Positions 32,172 to 40,921 of a stretch of 64,000 bases of DNA are shown here, piece after piece. Source of the DNA: a bacterium (GTDB taxonomy: Bacteria > Cyanobacteriota > Vampirovibrionia > Gastranaerophilales > Gastranaerophilaceae); assembly GCA_017467605.1 (NCBI GenBank), contig JAFUSQ010000036.1, positions 1 to 64,000 of the forward strand. Reading direction: 5' to 3'. The number at the start of each line of letters is the position of its first letter. Position 1 is the stretch's first letter. The notes below the pieces were generated by a model, which was not told the DNA's origin, did no database searches, and was given only the letters and a program-made list of their open reading frames with translations. A program made the position numbers and the translations under genes.

Positions 32172-33977
32172 ATGAATAGCAATAAAAAAATCAGTTTTAC
32201 GACTCAGAACAGGTTAATTATTTTCGGTCTGGTTATTAGTACACTAATGATTATGGCTATTGCTATTTTTGCTACTTTTAATATCCAAAAAAATTTAGAT
32301 GACAGTTATCAGGATTTTGGTCAGGTAATTTCAAAGGTTTTGGCTATTGAAAGTGTTGAAATGACTAAAGATGTTTCACAAGATCAGGCTTTAAAAATAT
32401 TAAAATCTCATACAAATTCTATTTTAAAATCTCATCAGGAAATTGTTTTTATTGAATTTAGAGATAGTAACGGAGAGCTTATTTATAAAGCGAATAATAA
32501 AAAATTGTCTCACAGCACAAAGCCAAGTATTTCGGTATCTTCTCCAATGACAAATGCTATAGATGATTCAAATATGGGTTCTGTTGTTGTTGGTTTATCC
32601 GGCGCGATTACGGATAAAGTTTCTAAAACAACGAGGGCTTCCATTTTATTTGTATTTGTAATTGTTTGGCTTGTATTTGCTTTTGTAATTCTTATAAATA
32701 CTTATCTTATTACAAGAGAATTAAGAATATTGCATGATGGTGTAAGTAAAATTTCTTCAGGTGAATTTGGCTACAAAATAGAGGGTAAGGACGTAAGTGA
32801 AGAAGTCCAAGAATTATTTAATGCTTTCAACGATATGTCTGCAAGATTAAATACTTATGATGAACAAAATGTAGAACAGTTAACTTTGGAAAGAAATAAA
32901 TTGGAAGCTGTTTTGATGAGTATTGTTAACGGGGTTGTTGTTTGTGATAACAATGATAATGTCGTTTTGTTAAATAATCATGCAAAAGAGCTTTTAGAGC
33001 TTGAGGGTGATCAGTTATTAAATACAAATATTCAGCAATATGTTGATACTGAAGGAGATTATTGTTTCTCTGAAAAAATTGATGAATATAAAAAATTATC
33101 ATTAGAAGAAAAATCAAAGAAATCCATAATTTTCAATGTAAATATCGGCGGACGAATTTTGAAATCAATAATATCGCCAATGTTTACTAAAAATCACGAT
33201 TATGTAGGTTACATTATTGTATTGATTGATGTAACAAGAGAAACCGAAATGGATCAAATGAAATCTCAATTTATATCAAATGTTTCTCATGAATTAAGAA
33301 CTCCTGTTACTGTTTTGAGAAGTTATATTGATACTTTGTATAATTATGGTAATGAATTTGATTTTGATACTCAAAAAGAGTTTATCGGAACAATTAATAA
33401 TGAGATTATCAGATTAAATCGAATGGTTAATGACATTTTGGATTTTTCAAGACTTGATTCCAATGCTAAAGTTGATAAAAACGAAAATGATTTATCTCAA
33501 CTTGTTGATGCTTGTGTTGGGCAAATTCAAGTTTTATTGAAAGAACACAATTTAAATATTGATGTTCAAAAAGAAAATGACATACCTTTGATAAAATTTA
33601 ATTATGACTTAATTTTTAGGGCTTTGACAAATTATTTGTCAAATGCTATAAAGTATGCCCCTCAAAATTCTACAATTACTGTGAAATTGTACAAAGAACT
33701 TGATAAAAACCAGCTAACCGTTACGGTTAGAGATGAAGGTATTGGGATTGCTCCGGAATTTCAGAAAAAAGTATTTGATCGTTTTTACAGAGTCGAAAAT
33801 GATACACATACAGTAAAAGGTACGGGGCTTGGACTTCATCTTGTAAAAACAACTATCGAAAAACACCACAAAGGAAATGTTTTTGTTAATTCACAACCTA
33901 ACCATGGTTCAACTTTCGGTTTTTCTTTGCCTATAGATTTAACTCTTGTTGATAGTAATGATAACGAATTAGTATAA
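32172..33977 (+). CDS. Membrane sensor histidine kinase (HAMP-PAS-HisKA-HATPase)
   Basis: 601 residues. Two membrane helices (about 13-36 and 156-180) flank an extracytoplasmic sensor; HAMP (about 180-235); PAS (about 240-355); HisKA with phospho-acceptor H373 in NVSHELRTP; HATPase with N box NYLSNAIKYAP, DEGIGI and GTGLGLHLVK. A WalK/PhoR-like layout. No response regulator is nearby, so it is an orphan kinase. It converges tightly (3 bp) on the TPR gene. Confidence 0.93.
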   Translation: MNSNKKISFTTQNRLIIFGLVISTLMIMAIAIFATFNIQKNLDDSYQDFGQVISKVLAIESVEMTKDVSQDQALKILKSHTNSILKSHQEIVFIEFRDSNGELIYKANNKKLSHSTKPSISVSSPMTNAIDDSNMGSVVVGLSGAITDKVSKTTRASILFVFVIVWLVFAFVILINTYLITRELRILHDGVSKISSGEFGYKIEGKDVSEEVQELFNAFNDMSARLNTYDEQNVEQLTLERNKLEAVLMSIVNGVVVCDNNDNVVLLNNHAKELLELEGDQLLNTNIQQYVDTEGDYCFSEKIDEYKKLSLEEKSKKSIIFNVNIGGRILKSIISPMFTKNHDYVGYIIVLIDVTRETEMDQMKSQFISNVSHELRTPVTVLRSYIDTLYNYGNEFDFDTQKEFIGTINNEIIRLNRMVNDILDFSRLDSNAKVDKNENDLSQLVDACVGQIQVLLKEHNLNIDVQKENDIPLIKFNYDLIFRALTNYLSNAIKYAPQNSTITVKLYKELDKNQLTVTVRDEGIGIAPEFQKKVFDRFYRVENDTHTVKGTGLGLHLVKTTIEKHHKGNVFVNSQPNHGSTFGFSLPIDLTLVDSNDNELV

Positions 33978-33980
33978 TTT

Positions 33981-35648
33981 TTATAATTCAAAAAGGCTGT
34001 GAAGTCTTTCTTGAATATCATCTTCGTCTAATTCTTCTGTCAATCTGTTTAAATCTATTGCCATTTGATAGTAATTTGCAGCATCATTAGTAAAGCCCAT
34101 TTCCTGACTTGCACGTCCTGCGTTGAAATATGCAAGGGTGTAGTTAGGGTTTAGGGCAATTGCTTCTTCAAAATACTCTAAGGCTTCTTCTGCATCTGAT
34201 AATCCGTCAAGATATAATATTCCCAAATTATTTTGTGCAAATTCATTTTCAGGTTTTATTTCAACGGCTTTGTGATATGCTACTAAAGCTTCTTCAAGAT
34301 AATCTTTTTCCCAAAGTGCAATTCCGACTTTTGAATATCCTCTGAAATCTTCAGGATTTAAAGTGATTGCATCACAGTATGATTTTATGGCTTTGTCAAG
34401 ATCATAATCTGCCATATAAATATCTCCCAGTGCAATATATAAATCATAATTGTTCGGATCTAATATTATCCCTGCTTGATAAGTTGAAACTGCTGCTTCT
34501 ACATTACCTTTTTGTTCAGCATAAATTGAGCCCAAAGCCTGACAAACAATTGATGTCCATTCGGCATCAGGGTTTATGGCAATTGCTTTTTGATAATGCT
34601 CTATTGCATCATCATATAATTCTGCCTTTGCATAAGCGTAACCTAATGAATTGTTGAAAAATGGGTTTTCAGGTTCACGTTCTACTGCGAGTTTGAATGC
34701 ACTGACAGAGTTAAGTTTATCATTTTTTGACATATATAAATGTCCCAATTCATAATAAATTTGGGCTGTATCTATGTCAAATTCCAAAAGCTTTTCGTAG
34801 CAGTCAATAGTTTCTTCTGTATTTTCCGGATAGTATGTTTGCAAGATTGTTGCAAGTTTTACTAAAATTTCTCTATTAAGCGGATTTGCTTCAAGAACTT
34901 TTTTATAACATTCAACAGTTGTATCTATGTCTTTGCTTTTTAAAGCAAGATCTCCAATTCTGTTATAGAAATATTCACTGTTTGTAGTATTTACTAAAGC
35001 TTTCTTGTACAATTTTTCGGCGGAATCGTACATTTTGAATCTTTCAAGAAATTTTCCGACAGTGTTGTATGAAAATATTGAAACGTCATTTGTCATGCTT
35101 TTGTAAAACATTTTAATTGTAGGTCTGTCCCAAGCAAGCATCACACTTCCTGTTAAAAAGTAATACAAAAATCCTATATAATCTTTGTAAGAGCCATTTT
35201 GAGAATTGATTTTTTGTAAAATTGATTGGGATAAAATCATTCTCGGTCTGCCGGAGGTTAACGGATTCATTGCAATTGCAGACTTAAATTCTTTTTCTGC
35301 AGATTTGTAATCCTGTGCCAATTGCATGAAATAACCGGTATAAAGGTGTGCATCTTTATTGCTTGGACAAAGTGTTATAGCTGTTTTACACTGCTCAATT
35401 GCAGTATTAATACTAATTTGTCCCTGTTCCCACATTAAAGTTGCCAATCGATAGTAAGTCTCAGGAATTGTCGGATCATATTTAACTGCATCAACATAAT
35501 GTTCAACGGCTTCTTGTAAGTCATTATTACGTTGTCCCAGAAGATATTTTTCATGTGCAATTCTGGCTTTCTCTAACGAATCCTTTGCCCTTTCTTTGTT
35601 CTCTGTGTTATCTGTGCCTATCATTGGCATTAAAACTTGTTCTGACAT
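33981..35648 (-). CDS. TPR-repeat protein
   Basis: 555 residues, almost wholly TPR-like helical hairpins (about 12; e.g. AIEHYQKAIAINPDAEW, AIKSYCDAITLNPED, ALEYFEEAIALNPNY). No signal peptide, enzyme domain or membrane segment. A scaffold for a protein complex; relatives in cyanobacteria serve photosystem or pilus assembly, but nothing here decides the partner. GGAG upstream. Confidence 0.88.
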   Translation of the reverse strand: MSEQVLMPMIGTDNTENKERAKDSLEKARIAHEKYLLGQRNNDLQEAVEHYVDAVKYDPTIPETYYRLATLMWEQGQISINTAIEQCKTAITLCPSNKDAHLYTGYFMQLAQDYKSAEKEFKSAIAMNPLTSGRPRMILSQSILQKINSQNGSYKDYIGFLYYFLTGSVMLAWDRPTIKMFYKSMTNDVSIFSYNTVGKFLERFKMYDSAEKLYKKALVNTTNSEYFYNRIGDLALKSKDIDTTVECYKKVLEANPLNREILVKLATILQTYYPENTEETIDCYEKLLEFDIDTAQIYYELGHLYMSKNDKLNSVSAFKLAVEREPENPFFNNSLGYAYAKAELYDDAIEHYQKAIAINPDAEWTSIVCQALGSIYAEQKGNVEAAVSTYQAGIILDPNNYDLYIALGDIYMADYDLDKAIKSYCDAITLNPEDFRGYSKVGIALWEKDYLEEALVAYHKAVEIKPENEFAQNNLGILYLDGLSDAEEALEYFEEAIALNPNYTLAYFNAGRASQEMGFTNDAANYYQMAIDLNRLTEELDEDDIQERLHSLFEL

Positions 35649-35763
35649 TTTGAAGCTCCAATAAATATATATAGATTTACATGTTAAAACGGGGCTAAAT
35701 TTTTTAACTTTAGTAACTTGGCTAAATTTTCATACGTTTGTATGAGATTGTCAGATAACAAAT

Positions 35764-35799
35764 TAGAAGGGGCGCGGTCAATAGACCGCGCCCCTTCTA
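35764..35799 (-). terminator. Perfect 16-bp GC-rich hairpin after the BI-1 gene
   Basis: TAGAAGGGGCGCGGTC pairs perfectly with its complement (35784-35799) around AATA, 19 bp past the BI-1 stop. The minus-strand tail is only ATTTGTT. Its GGGGCGCGG core also occurs at 269-277. The remainder of 35649-35817 shows nothing else. Confidence 0.6.
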
Positions 35800-35817
35800 G
35801 TATTCATAAGTGATTTT

Positions 35818-36558
35818 CTATTGTCTGCTTTGAACTTTCATTAATAAATTTAAAATTTCGATATACATCCAAATGATTGTAACCATTAAAGAAAATCCAA
35901 AATACCATTCAAAGTGTTTTGCAACTTGTCCGTTAAATCTTTCAATATTGTCAAAATCTATGATAAGGTTAAATGTTGCAAGTGCTGCAACCAAAATACT
36001 AAACCCTATTCCTAATGGTGAATTTGAGAAAATGAAAGGGATTTGTATATGGAAAAGGTTTAAAATTATTTGCAGCAAATATATTCCAAAAATTGCAAAT
36101 GTAGAATTAACAATAATCATTCTGAATTTATCTGTACATTTAACCAGATTTGTTTTATATAGCAAAAACATTCCAAATAATGCAAAGAAAGTTCCCAAAG
36201 CCGCTTGAGATGCAACTCCCGGATAATATTTGTTTGCCAGAGCTGAAATATATCCTAATGCCAAGCCTTCACACATTGCATATAAAGGAGTTGTAATTAT
36301 TAAAAATTTATTTTTAGGTGCAAAAATAATTATTAATGCAAGAATTAATCCGCCCCACAAGCCTCCATTATATAGCATTACCGCCTTGTCTGCATATCCG
36401 GCCATAATTAAAAACCATGAATATGCAAAAGTTAATGTTGCTAACAATCCTAAAAAACAAGTTTTTAAAATAGTTCCGTTGATGGTCATTGTATGACTGT
36501 TTTCAAGCGAATTGAAAGAATTTTTTAAAATATTTTCATTTAAAGTAGGATTAGCCAT
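35818..36558 (-). CDS. Bax inhibitor-1/YccA-family membrane protein
   Basis: 246 residues, seven predicted helices, starting MANPTLNENILKNSF at 36558 (AGGAG upstream; the ATG at 36621 is in front of any ribosome site). Family features: cytoplasmic N-tail, MTINGTILKTCFLGLL in helix 1, YPGVASQAALGTF, FDNIERF and C-terminal charged end. Bacterial members are proton-sensitive calcium leak channels or associate with FtsH; physiological role here unknown. Confidence 0.88.
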   Translation of the reverse strand: MANPTLNENILKNSFNSLENSHTMTINGTILKTCFLGLLATLTFAYSWFLIMAGYADKAVMLYNGGLWGGLILALIIIFAPKNKFLIITTPLYAMCEGLALGYISALANKYYPGVASQAALGTFFALFGMFLLYKTNLVKCTDKFRMIIVNSTFAIFGIYLLQIILNLFHIQIPFIFSNSPLGIGFSILVAALATFNLIIDFDNIERFNGQVAKHFEWYFGFSLMVTIIWMYIEILNLLMKVQSRQ

Positions 36559-36726
36559 ATTATAACTCCTTTCTAAAAACATTATCCAAAGACATTCTAG
36601 CATATAAAAAGAAAATCTCAATTCAGCTTAATTTTATTTTAATTATTGCGTAAAAATTTCACCTCTAACTTATGGAGATGTTGAATATTACCCTTATATT
36701 TACGGAATTGTTACTAAACTATTGTT

Positions 36727-36815
36727 CGCCCCCTCACCCCACCCCTCTCCCATTGGGAGAGGGAGCCGTTGTTAGCGAGCTTTGCGAGGTGTACAACGGC
36801 GGGAGAGGGTATAAA
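36727..36815. repeat. REP-like C-type repeat after pilin 3
   Basis: CCCCTCACCCC, then CCTCTCCCATTGGGAGAGGG, and a further CCGTTGTTAGCGAGC...ACAACGG inverted repeat ending GGGAGAGGG. It fills most of 36559-36858, where no gene is seen. Confidence 0.55.
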
Positions 36816-36858
36816 CTTAGCAATAAAAAAGTAACAATGCCTATATTTACCCCTACCC

Positions 36859-37650
36859 CTATTTCGCAGTATTAAAAACATATACACTGGCATTATCACC
36901 GGGAATTACCGTTGAATTATATAGATAAACTAAATAAATATCATGAATATCTTTTGTTTTAACTATACATGGATTTTCTAATCCTCCTTCATCTAATCCT
37001 AAAGAACCGCCTTCCGGACATACTGTTTCTTTATTAGGTTTAGATATACCGTTTACATCTATATAAGCGGGAATTAAAAAATCTGCATCAGATAAACTAT
37101 TTACACTATCATCTTTAGAATATCCTCTATATATGTTATTATCTGTAATTACGAATAATATTGAACCATCTGATAAACTCCAAGCATATCTGTTATAATA
37201 ACCTATATTAGTATCTTTATATGCTTCAGATAATTCATTATTGTCTGTGACTGAACCAAGATAAGTCGCACCTGTTAAAGTTCCGTTGAATAATGAACAT
37301 ATTGTTTTAACCTGTTCGGGATTTTGTTTTGCACATTCGTCCATTCCTTCAGCAAATGAGTAATCGAGGTCAGCAAAATTAAAATCGTATTGTGCTTGAG
37401 CCATTCTTACTGCTTGATTCAGAGTAGATACAGTTTTTTTGAATTGGCTTCGGTATTGCATTCCTCTTATATTAGCCATCAATGTTGGAATTGTCATTGC
37501 TGCGACTACGCCAATAATGCCGAGAGTAATCAGCACCTCCGCGAGCGTAAACCCCGCGGAGCGCAAAAGTCGTGAAATATTGACAAAGTTGGTAGCAGAA
37601 TACCCCGTCCGGCGAGGACTTTCCGCAAGCGTAAAACCGTTATTTTTCAT
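36859..37650 (-). CDS. Type IV pilin-like protein with duplicated cleavage motif (pilin 3)
   Basis: 263 residues; AGGAG 7 nt before the ATG makes the start firm. The protein opens MKNNGFTLAE, a normal prepilin leader, but after E10 a 28-codon insert follows and restores GFTLAEVLITLGIIGVVAAM at 33. The motif is therefore present twice; only the second is followed by the hydrophobic helix. The insert carries the cassette shared with pilin 1. The globular part has Cys pairs and ends NTAK. It is divergent from XRE regulator (c). Confidence 0.85.
   Translation of the reverse strand: MKNNGFTLAESPRRTGYSATNFVNISRLLRSAGFTLAEVLITLGIIGVVAAMTIPTLMANIRGMQYRSQFKKTVSTLNQAVRMAQAQYDFNFADLDYSFAEGMDECAKQNPEQVKTICSLFNGTLTGATYLGSVTDNNELSEAYKDTNIGYYNRYAWSLSDGSILFVITDNNIYRGYSKDDSVNSLSDADFLIPAYIDVNGISKPNKETVCPEGGSLGLDEGGLENPCIVKTKDIHDIYLVYLYNSTVIPGDNASVYVFNTAK
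37541..37606 (-). repeat. Leader cassette shared with pilin 1, copy 2
   Basis: Matches 19968-20033 with about eight differences. CTCCGCG and CGCGGAG, 7-bp inverted repeats about 11 nt apart, frame the second GFTLAE codons on the minus strand. With the first GFTLAE it looks like an insertion of about 84 bp. Confidence 0.7.
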
Positions 37651-37665
37651 GTCAATCTCCTTTCT

Positions 37666-37710
37666 ATGATTAATAAAACATGACTATTAAAACATGATTA
37701 ATATATCATG
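37666..37710. promoter_or_regulatory. Repeated operator-like sites between pilin 3 and XRE (c)
   Basis: ATGATTAATA occurs directly repeated at 37666-37675 and 37694-37703, with AAACATGA repeated between. The second copy lies in an inverted repeat CATGAT (37693-37698)/ATCATG (37705-37710). Confidence 0.5.
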
Positions 37711-37729
37711 CCTTATTAAACTTGTAAAT

Positions 37730-38014
37730 ATGGTAAATAAAATAAAGCAAGATAAAGGCAATAGGGATTTGTTGTTAAAGGTAATGGGTGAAATAATAAA
37801 AGAGAAACGCAAATCTGTAAATAAAGGAATACTGTTATTGGGATATGAATATGATATATCAAGCAGTTCAATAGCATTGTTAGAGAAGGGTACAAGAGAC
37901 GTTCAGATAACAACATTATGGAAATTAGTAAATGCATTGGGAATGACATTTCCAGAATTTATAACCGAGGTTACACACAGGTTACCAGAAAAGTTTAATA
38001 TGATATCGGAATAA
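37730..38014 (+). CDS. XRE-family HTH regulator (c), divergent from pilin 3
   Basis: 94 residues from the ATG at 37730; an in-frame ATG at 37694 lies within the operator repeats and would add 12 residues without matching regulator (b). HTH region about 20-80 (LLGYEYDISSSSIALLEKGTR region, TLWKLVNALGMTFPEFI). Related to regulator (b). No Shine-Dalgarno. Confidence 0.78.
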   Translation: MVNKIKQDKGNRDLLLKVMGEIIKEKRKSVNKGILLLGYEYDISSSSIALLEKGTRDVQITTLWKLVNALGMTFPEFITEVTHRLPEKFNMISE

Positions 38015-38030
38015 AAATCTAAAAGGGGGG

Positions 38031-38059
38031 TTTACAACAAAAATCTTTGTGTATATAAT
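38031..38059 (+). promoter_or_regulatory. Promoter of tRNA-Asn
   Basis: TTTACA (38031-38036), 17 nt, TATAAT (38054-38059); predicted start near 38066, about 20 nt before the mature tRNA. Confidence 0.65.
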
Positions 38060-38085
38060 AAAGGAGTAAGCCGAAAGGTAAGTAA

Positions 38086-38157
38086 TCCTCAGTAGCTCAA
38101 TGGCGGAGCATTCGACTGTTAATCGAAGGGTTGCTGGTTCGAGTCCAGCCTGGGGAG
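38086..38157 (+). tRNA. tRNA-Asn (anticodon GTT)
   Basis: Acceptor TCCTCAG pairs with CTGGGGA (one G-T), discriminator G; anticodon stem TTCGA/TCGAA with loop CTGTTAA; T arm GCTGG-TTCGAGT-CCAGC. CCA is not encoded. Its 3' part is overlapped on the other strand by the serine recombinase frame, marking it as the attachment site of the element to the right. Confidence 0.95.
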
Positions 38158-39752
38158 AATTTTTCATTTAGAGGTGTTGAAGGTGCTTCAACACCTTTTA
38201 TAATGCTTGTTTCAGCGTTTCGATTGTTGCTCATTTTTTGTGCAGAAATATACTGATTTTCAACTATAGATTGGAATACAGGTTTTAGTTTTATATTTAA
38301 TTCTCCATCTTTATACGTAATTCCATCTGATATTATTTCTAATATTCTTCTTCTCTGCTCAAAATTACCTTTTTTGAAATATTCATGTACGTTTTCAGTA
38401 AATCCTAAAAGCATGTCAGTTTTTTCATAGAACTGTCTGTCAAGTTCATTCATTTCGTTTAGTTGAATGAGTAACTTATCTTTTTCTGTTAAACATTCTT
38501 GATTTTCGGCTTTCCATTGCTCATAGGTCATATCTTCATTTGAATATAAATTAAGTATTGTTTTAATTTTTCTCTCAAAAAAATTTATTCTCTGATTGAT
38601 ATTATTTCTCTTGTTTTCAGAATATTCATACTTCTTTTCATGAAGTAATTTTAACCTTTTTAAGATTTCTTCTTTTAAATTTGGTGGAATAACAATCAGT
38701 TTAACAACTTCTGAAATGGCCGTATCGATTTTTTCTTCGGTAGTATAACACTTCTTACAATCACCACCTCTATTACCTGTACAGTGATAATATATGTATT
38801 TAGGTATACCTTGCCTATTCCTTTTTATTTCTGCTGTTAATTGACAACCACAGTGCCCACAGTTAATTATGCCTGTATAGGCAAAATCTATATCGTGTTT
38901 TCTCGTTTTATTCGTATCACGTAGTCTATCTTGAACTCTATAATAGAGTTCCTTGCTTATGATAGCAGGATGTTGAGCATTATCTCGGATTGTACCATTA
39001 TATACAAATACTCCTGTATAAAAGATATTTTTGAGCATGCGTTCAATACAAGATTTTGCAACTTTGTTTCCTTTTGAATTCCTTAATCCATCGTCATAAA
39101 GTTTTTTTGTTAGACTTCTTAAGGAATATAGTCCACTATCGTAGAGTTTAAAGGCTTGTTCAATATATGGAGCCTTTTCATTATCAATAATAATTGATTT
39201 TGTTTTATCGGGATTTGTAATATTTTTGTAACCTATAGTAACCTTATGAGGGTATTGCCCTAAGTCTGCTTTTTGATTCATTGCAGCTTTAGTTCTTTTA
39301 CCAATTATTTTTCTTTCATATTCTGCAAAATCAATGCCAATATTTCGCATAAATTCGGCTTCTATAGTATCGTCATTTGATTCTGTTGCTGATAATAATT
39401 TAATTCCTGTTTTATTTAAAAAAGGTTTTAAAACCCCGTGAAAATCAGTTGTGTTACGTGTAAATCGATCTATTCTCCACACAATAATAGCATCAATATT
39501 ATTTTTGCTCTTTCCACAAAATGATTTCATTTCACTTAATTGTGGTCTATACAAATCTTTTGCTGATTCACCTTCATCGGAAAATATTTTTACAACAGTA
39601 TATCCCATATTTTCTGCAAAATTCAGACAATCTTTTTTTTGCTTGTCTATGCTATATCCAAAATCTGCTTGTTTGTCAGTTGAAACTCTGACATATATAA
39701 CCACGCGTTTAATCATATCTAATGTTTTAATTTTTTTTAATATTTTACTCAT
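38097..39752 (-). CDS. Large serine recombinase (integrase)
   Basis: 551 residues. Resolvase catalytic domain with nucleophile Ser24 (YVRVSTDKQ), recombinase domain, zinc ribbon (CGHCGC ... HCTGNRGGDCKKC) and a coiled-coil region. It integrates and, with a directionality factor, excises the element. The last 20 or so residues (SPGWTRTSNPSINSRMLRH) are simply the antisense of tRNA-Asn: the frame runs out of the element into the target. In the circular form the C-terminus would differ. GGAG precedes the ATG by 11 nt; TATAAT lies just upstream. Confidence 0.92.
   Translation of the reverse strand: MSKILKKIKTLDMIKRVVIYVRVSTDKQADFGYSIDKQKKDCLNFAENMGYTVVKIFSDEGESAKDLYRPQLSEMKSFCGKSKNNIDAIIVWRIDRFTRNTTDFHGVLKPFLNKTGIKLLSATESNDDTIEAEFMRNIGIDFAEYERKIIGKRTKAAMNQKADLGQYPHKVTIGYKNITNPDKTKSIIIDNEKAPYIEQAFKLYDSGLYSLRSLTKKLYDDGLRNSKGNKVAKSCIERMLKNIFYTGVFVYNGTIRDNAQHPAIISKELYYRVQDRLRDTNKTRKHDIDFAYTGIINCGHCGCQLTAEIKRNRQGIPKYIYYHCTGNRGGDCKKCYTTEEKIDTAISEVVKLIVIPPNLKEEILKRLKLLHEKKYEYSENKRNNINQRINFFERKIKTILNLYSNEDMTYEQWKAENQECLTEKDKLLIQLNEMNELDRQFYEKTDMLLGFTENVHEYFKKGNFEQRRRILEIISDGITYKDGELNIKLKPVFQSIVENQYISAQKMSNNRNAETSIIKGVEAPSTPLNEKFSPGWTRTSNPSINSRMLRH
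38100..38165. other. Probable left attachment site (attL)
   Basis: Integrase-proximal boundary at the tRNA-Asn 3' half. The exact core cannot be fixed because no second copy of the tRNA end is found up to position 64000. Confidence 0.4.
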
Positions 39753-39782
39753 AATTTTATGGTCTCCATTATAACGCTAAAG

Positions 39783-39938
39783 TTAATTTTTAGTACACTT
39801 TTTCAAATTTAATCCATCATATATTTCTTTTACAGCATCCACATAATCAACAAGCAACTCAAAATCCCTCTCTGCACTATTTTGAGTGGGGTTATCTATA
39901 ATATTTACTGTTAAATTATTTAGCTTTATGCTAATCAT
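39783..39938 (-). CDS. Small acidic protein (51 aa)
   Basis: Unrecognised. Frame opens MISIKLNNLTVNIIDNP and ends LKKCTKN, just before the recombinase promoter. AAAGGA stands 11-12 nt upstream. Coding-like composition with an amphipathic helix (ERDFELLVDYVDAVKEIY). A recombination directionality factor would fit the position next to the integrase, but there is no sequence proof. Confidence 0.55.
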   Translation of the reverse strand: MISIKLNNLTVNIIDNPTQNSAERDFELLVDYVDAVKEIYDGLNLKKCTKN

Positions 39939-40053
39939 ATTCAGAGTAAATCCTTTCAGCTTAAATCTGCCCCTATAAAGGGAGTTGTTTGTTGTATATA
40001 GTGGATAAATGTAATCGGCTATAATTTGGAATATAATGAACTACATTTTATTA

Positions 40054-40146
40054 TTAAATACTTCTGAAGATATATTCAGTTAACATGTATCTATTATCTG
40101 AATCTACTGATTTTTCCTCAAAAATTCCAATTAGTTTAACTTTCAT
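40054..40146 (-). CDS. Very small protein (30 aa)
   Basis: Opens MKVKLIGIFEEKSVDSDNRY. An excellent Shine-Dalgarno (AGAAAGGA, 6 nt before the ATG) is the main evidence. The gap between it and the next small gene (39939-40053) holds nothing further. Function unknown. Confidence 0.45.
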   Translation of the reverse strand: MKVKLIGIFEEKSVDSDNRYMLTEYIFRSI

Positions 40147-40212
40147 AATTTTCCTTTCTAGTTGTTAATTCTTATTTCCTATGTAAATATATGAGAGGAT
40201 ATCCTTTTTACA

Positions 40213-40920
40213 CTAATCACAATCAGGGGGAATCTCATCTAAAAGTTCATTTTGTTGTTTTTTTAGATTTCTATAAGCAATTTCCAGTTGGTTAGTGACC
40301 TCTTGAATTCCATTTCTACTATTATCTTTTGTTGCACATTGCTGTATAAAGTCATCCATATCCGAAAAAACTTCAAAAATGTTACCATCAATATTCTCAT
40401 AACATTTAACCCAATAATTCAAAAGTAGATACTCCAACATCGGTATGCTTTTTGGGTTTTTAGCATTAGTGTCAAAATAATGCTTAATTTTTAAGGTCGA
40501 TTCAGAAAAATCTACCTTTTTATGTATGGGGTTTACACTTGCTAATAGTCCAGCATCCCAGTCGTTGTTAAAGTTTTTGACTTCAAGTTCTTTTTTAAAG
40601 TTTAATATATTATCGTCATAAACTCTTATATATAAACTATCAGCTAGACCAATACTATCAAATATAATAAATTTTAATTCATGCAAGTATTCTAGTTGTT
40701 CTACAATTGTTTCAACTGCTATATTTAAGACTTTAGATGCTCGTTCAACATCAAAAATAAATCCTAAATAATCATCTACTTTGTTATTGCTTGCATAATT
40801 GTATTCTGCAAGTATTTCAGACAATATTATTGATGCCGTAAATCCTATTTCCTGTAGAAAGATGTATGGGACCAAAATTCTTGCACCTTTGCAAAATTCA
40901 GAATAAACTTTTGCTGTCAT
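40213..40920 (-). CDS. Unrecognised helical protein of the element (235 aa)
   Basis: Start 40920 (MTAKVYSEF) has AAAGGAG at 9 nt; the ATG at 40929 is directly on the Shine-Dalgarno. The N-terminal half resembles a winged-helix arrangement (IILSEILAEYNYASN; VERASKVLNIAVETIVEQLEYLHELKFI), as in replication or plasmid-copy proteins of the DnaD/RepA-like kind; the rest is acidic. It is the last of three closely packed genes. Confidence 0.6.
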   Translation of the reverse strand: MTAKVYSEFCKGARILVPYIFLQEIGFTASIILSEILAEYNYASNNKVDDYLGFIFDVERASKVLNIAVETIVEQLEYLHELKFIIFDSIGLADSLYIRVYDDNILNFKKELEVKNFNNDWDAGLLASVNPIHKKVDFSESTLKIKHYFDTNAKNPKSIPMLEYLLLNYWVKCYENIDGNIFEVFSDMDDFIQQCATKDNSRNGIQEVTNQLEIAYRNLKKQQNELLDEIPPDCD

Positions 40921-40921
40921 T

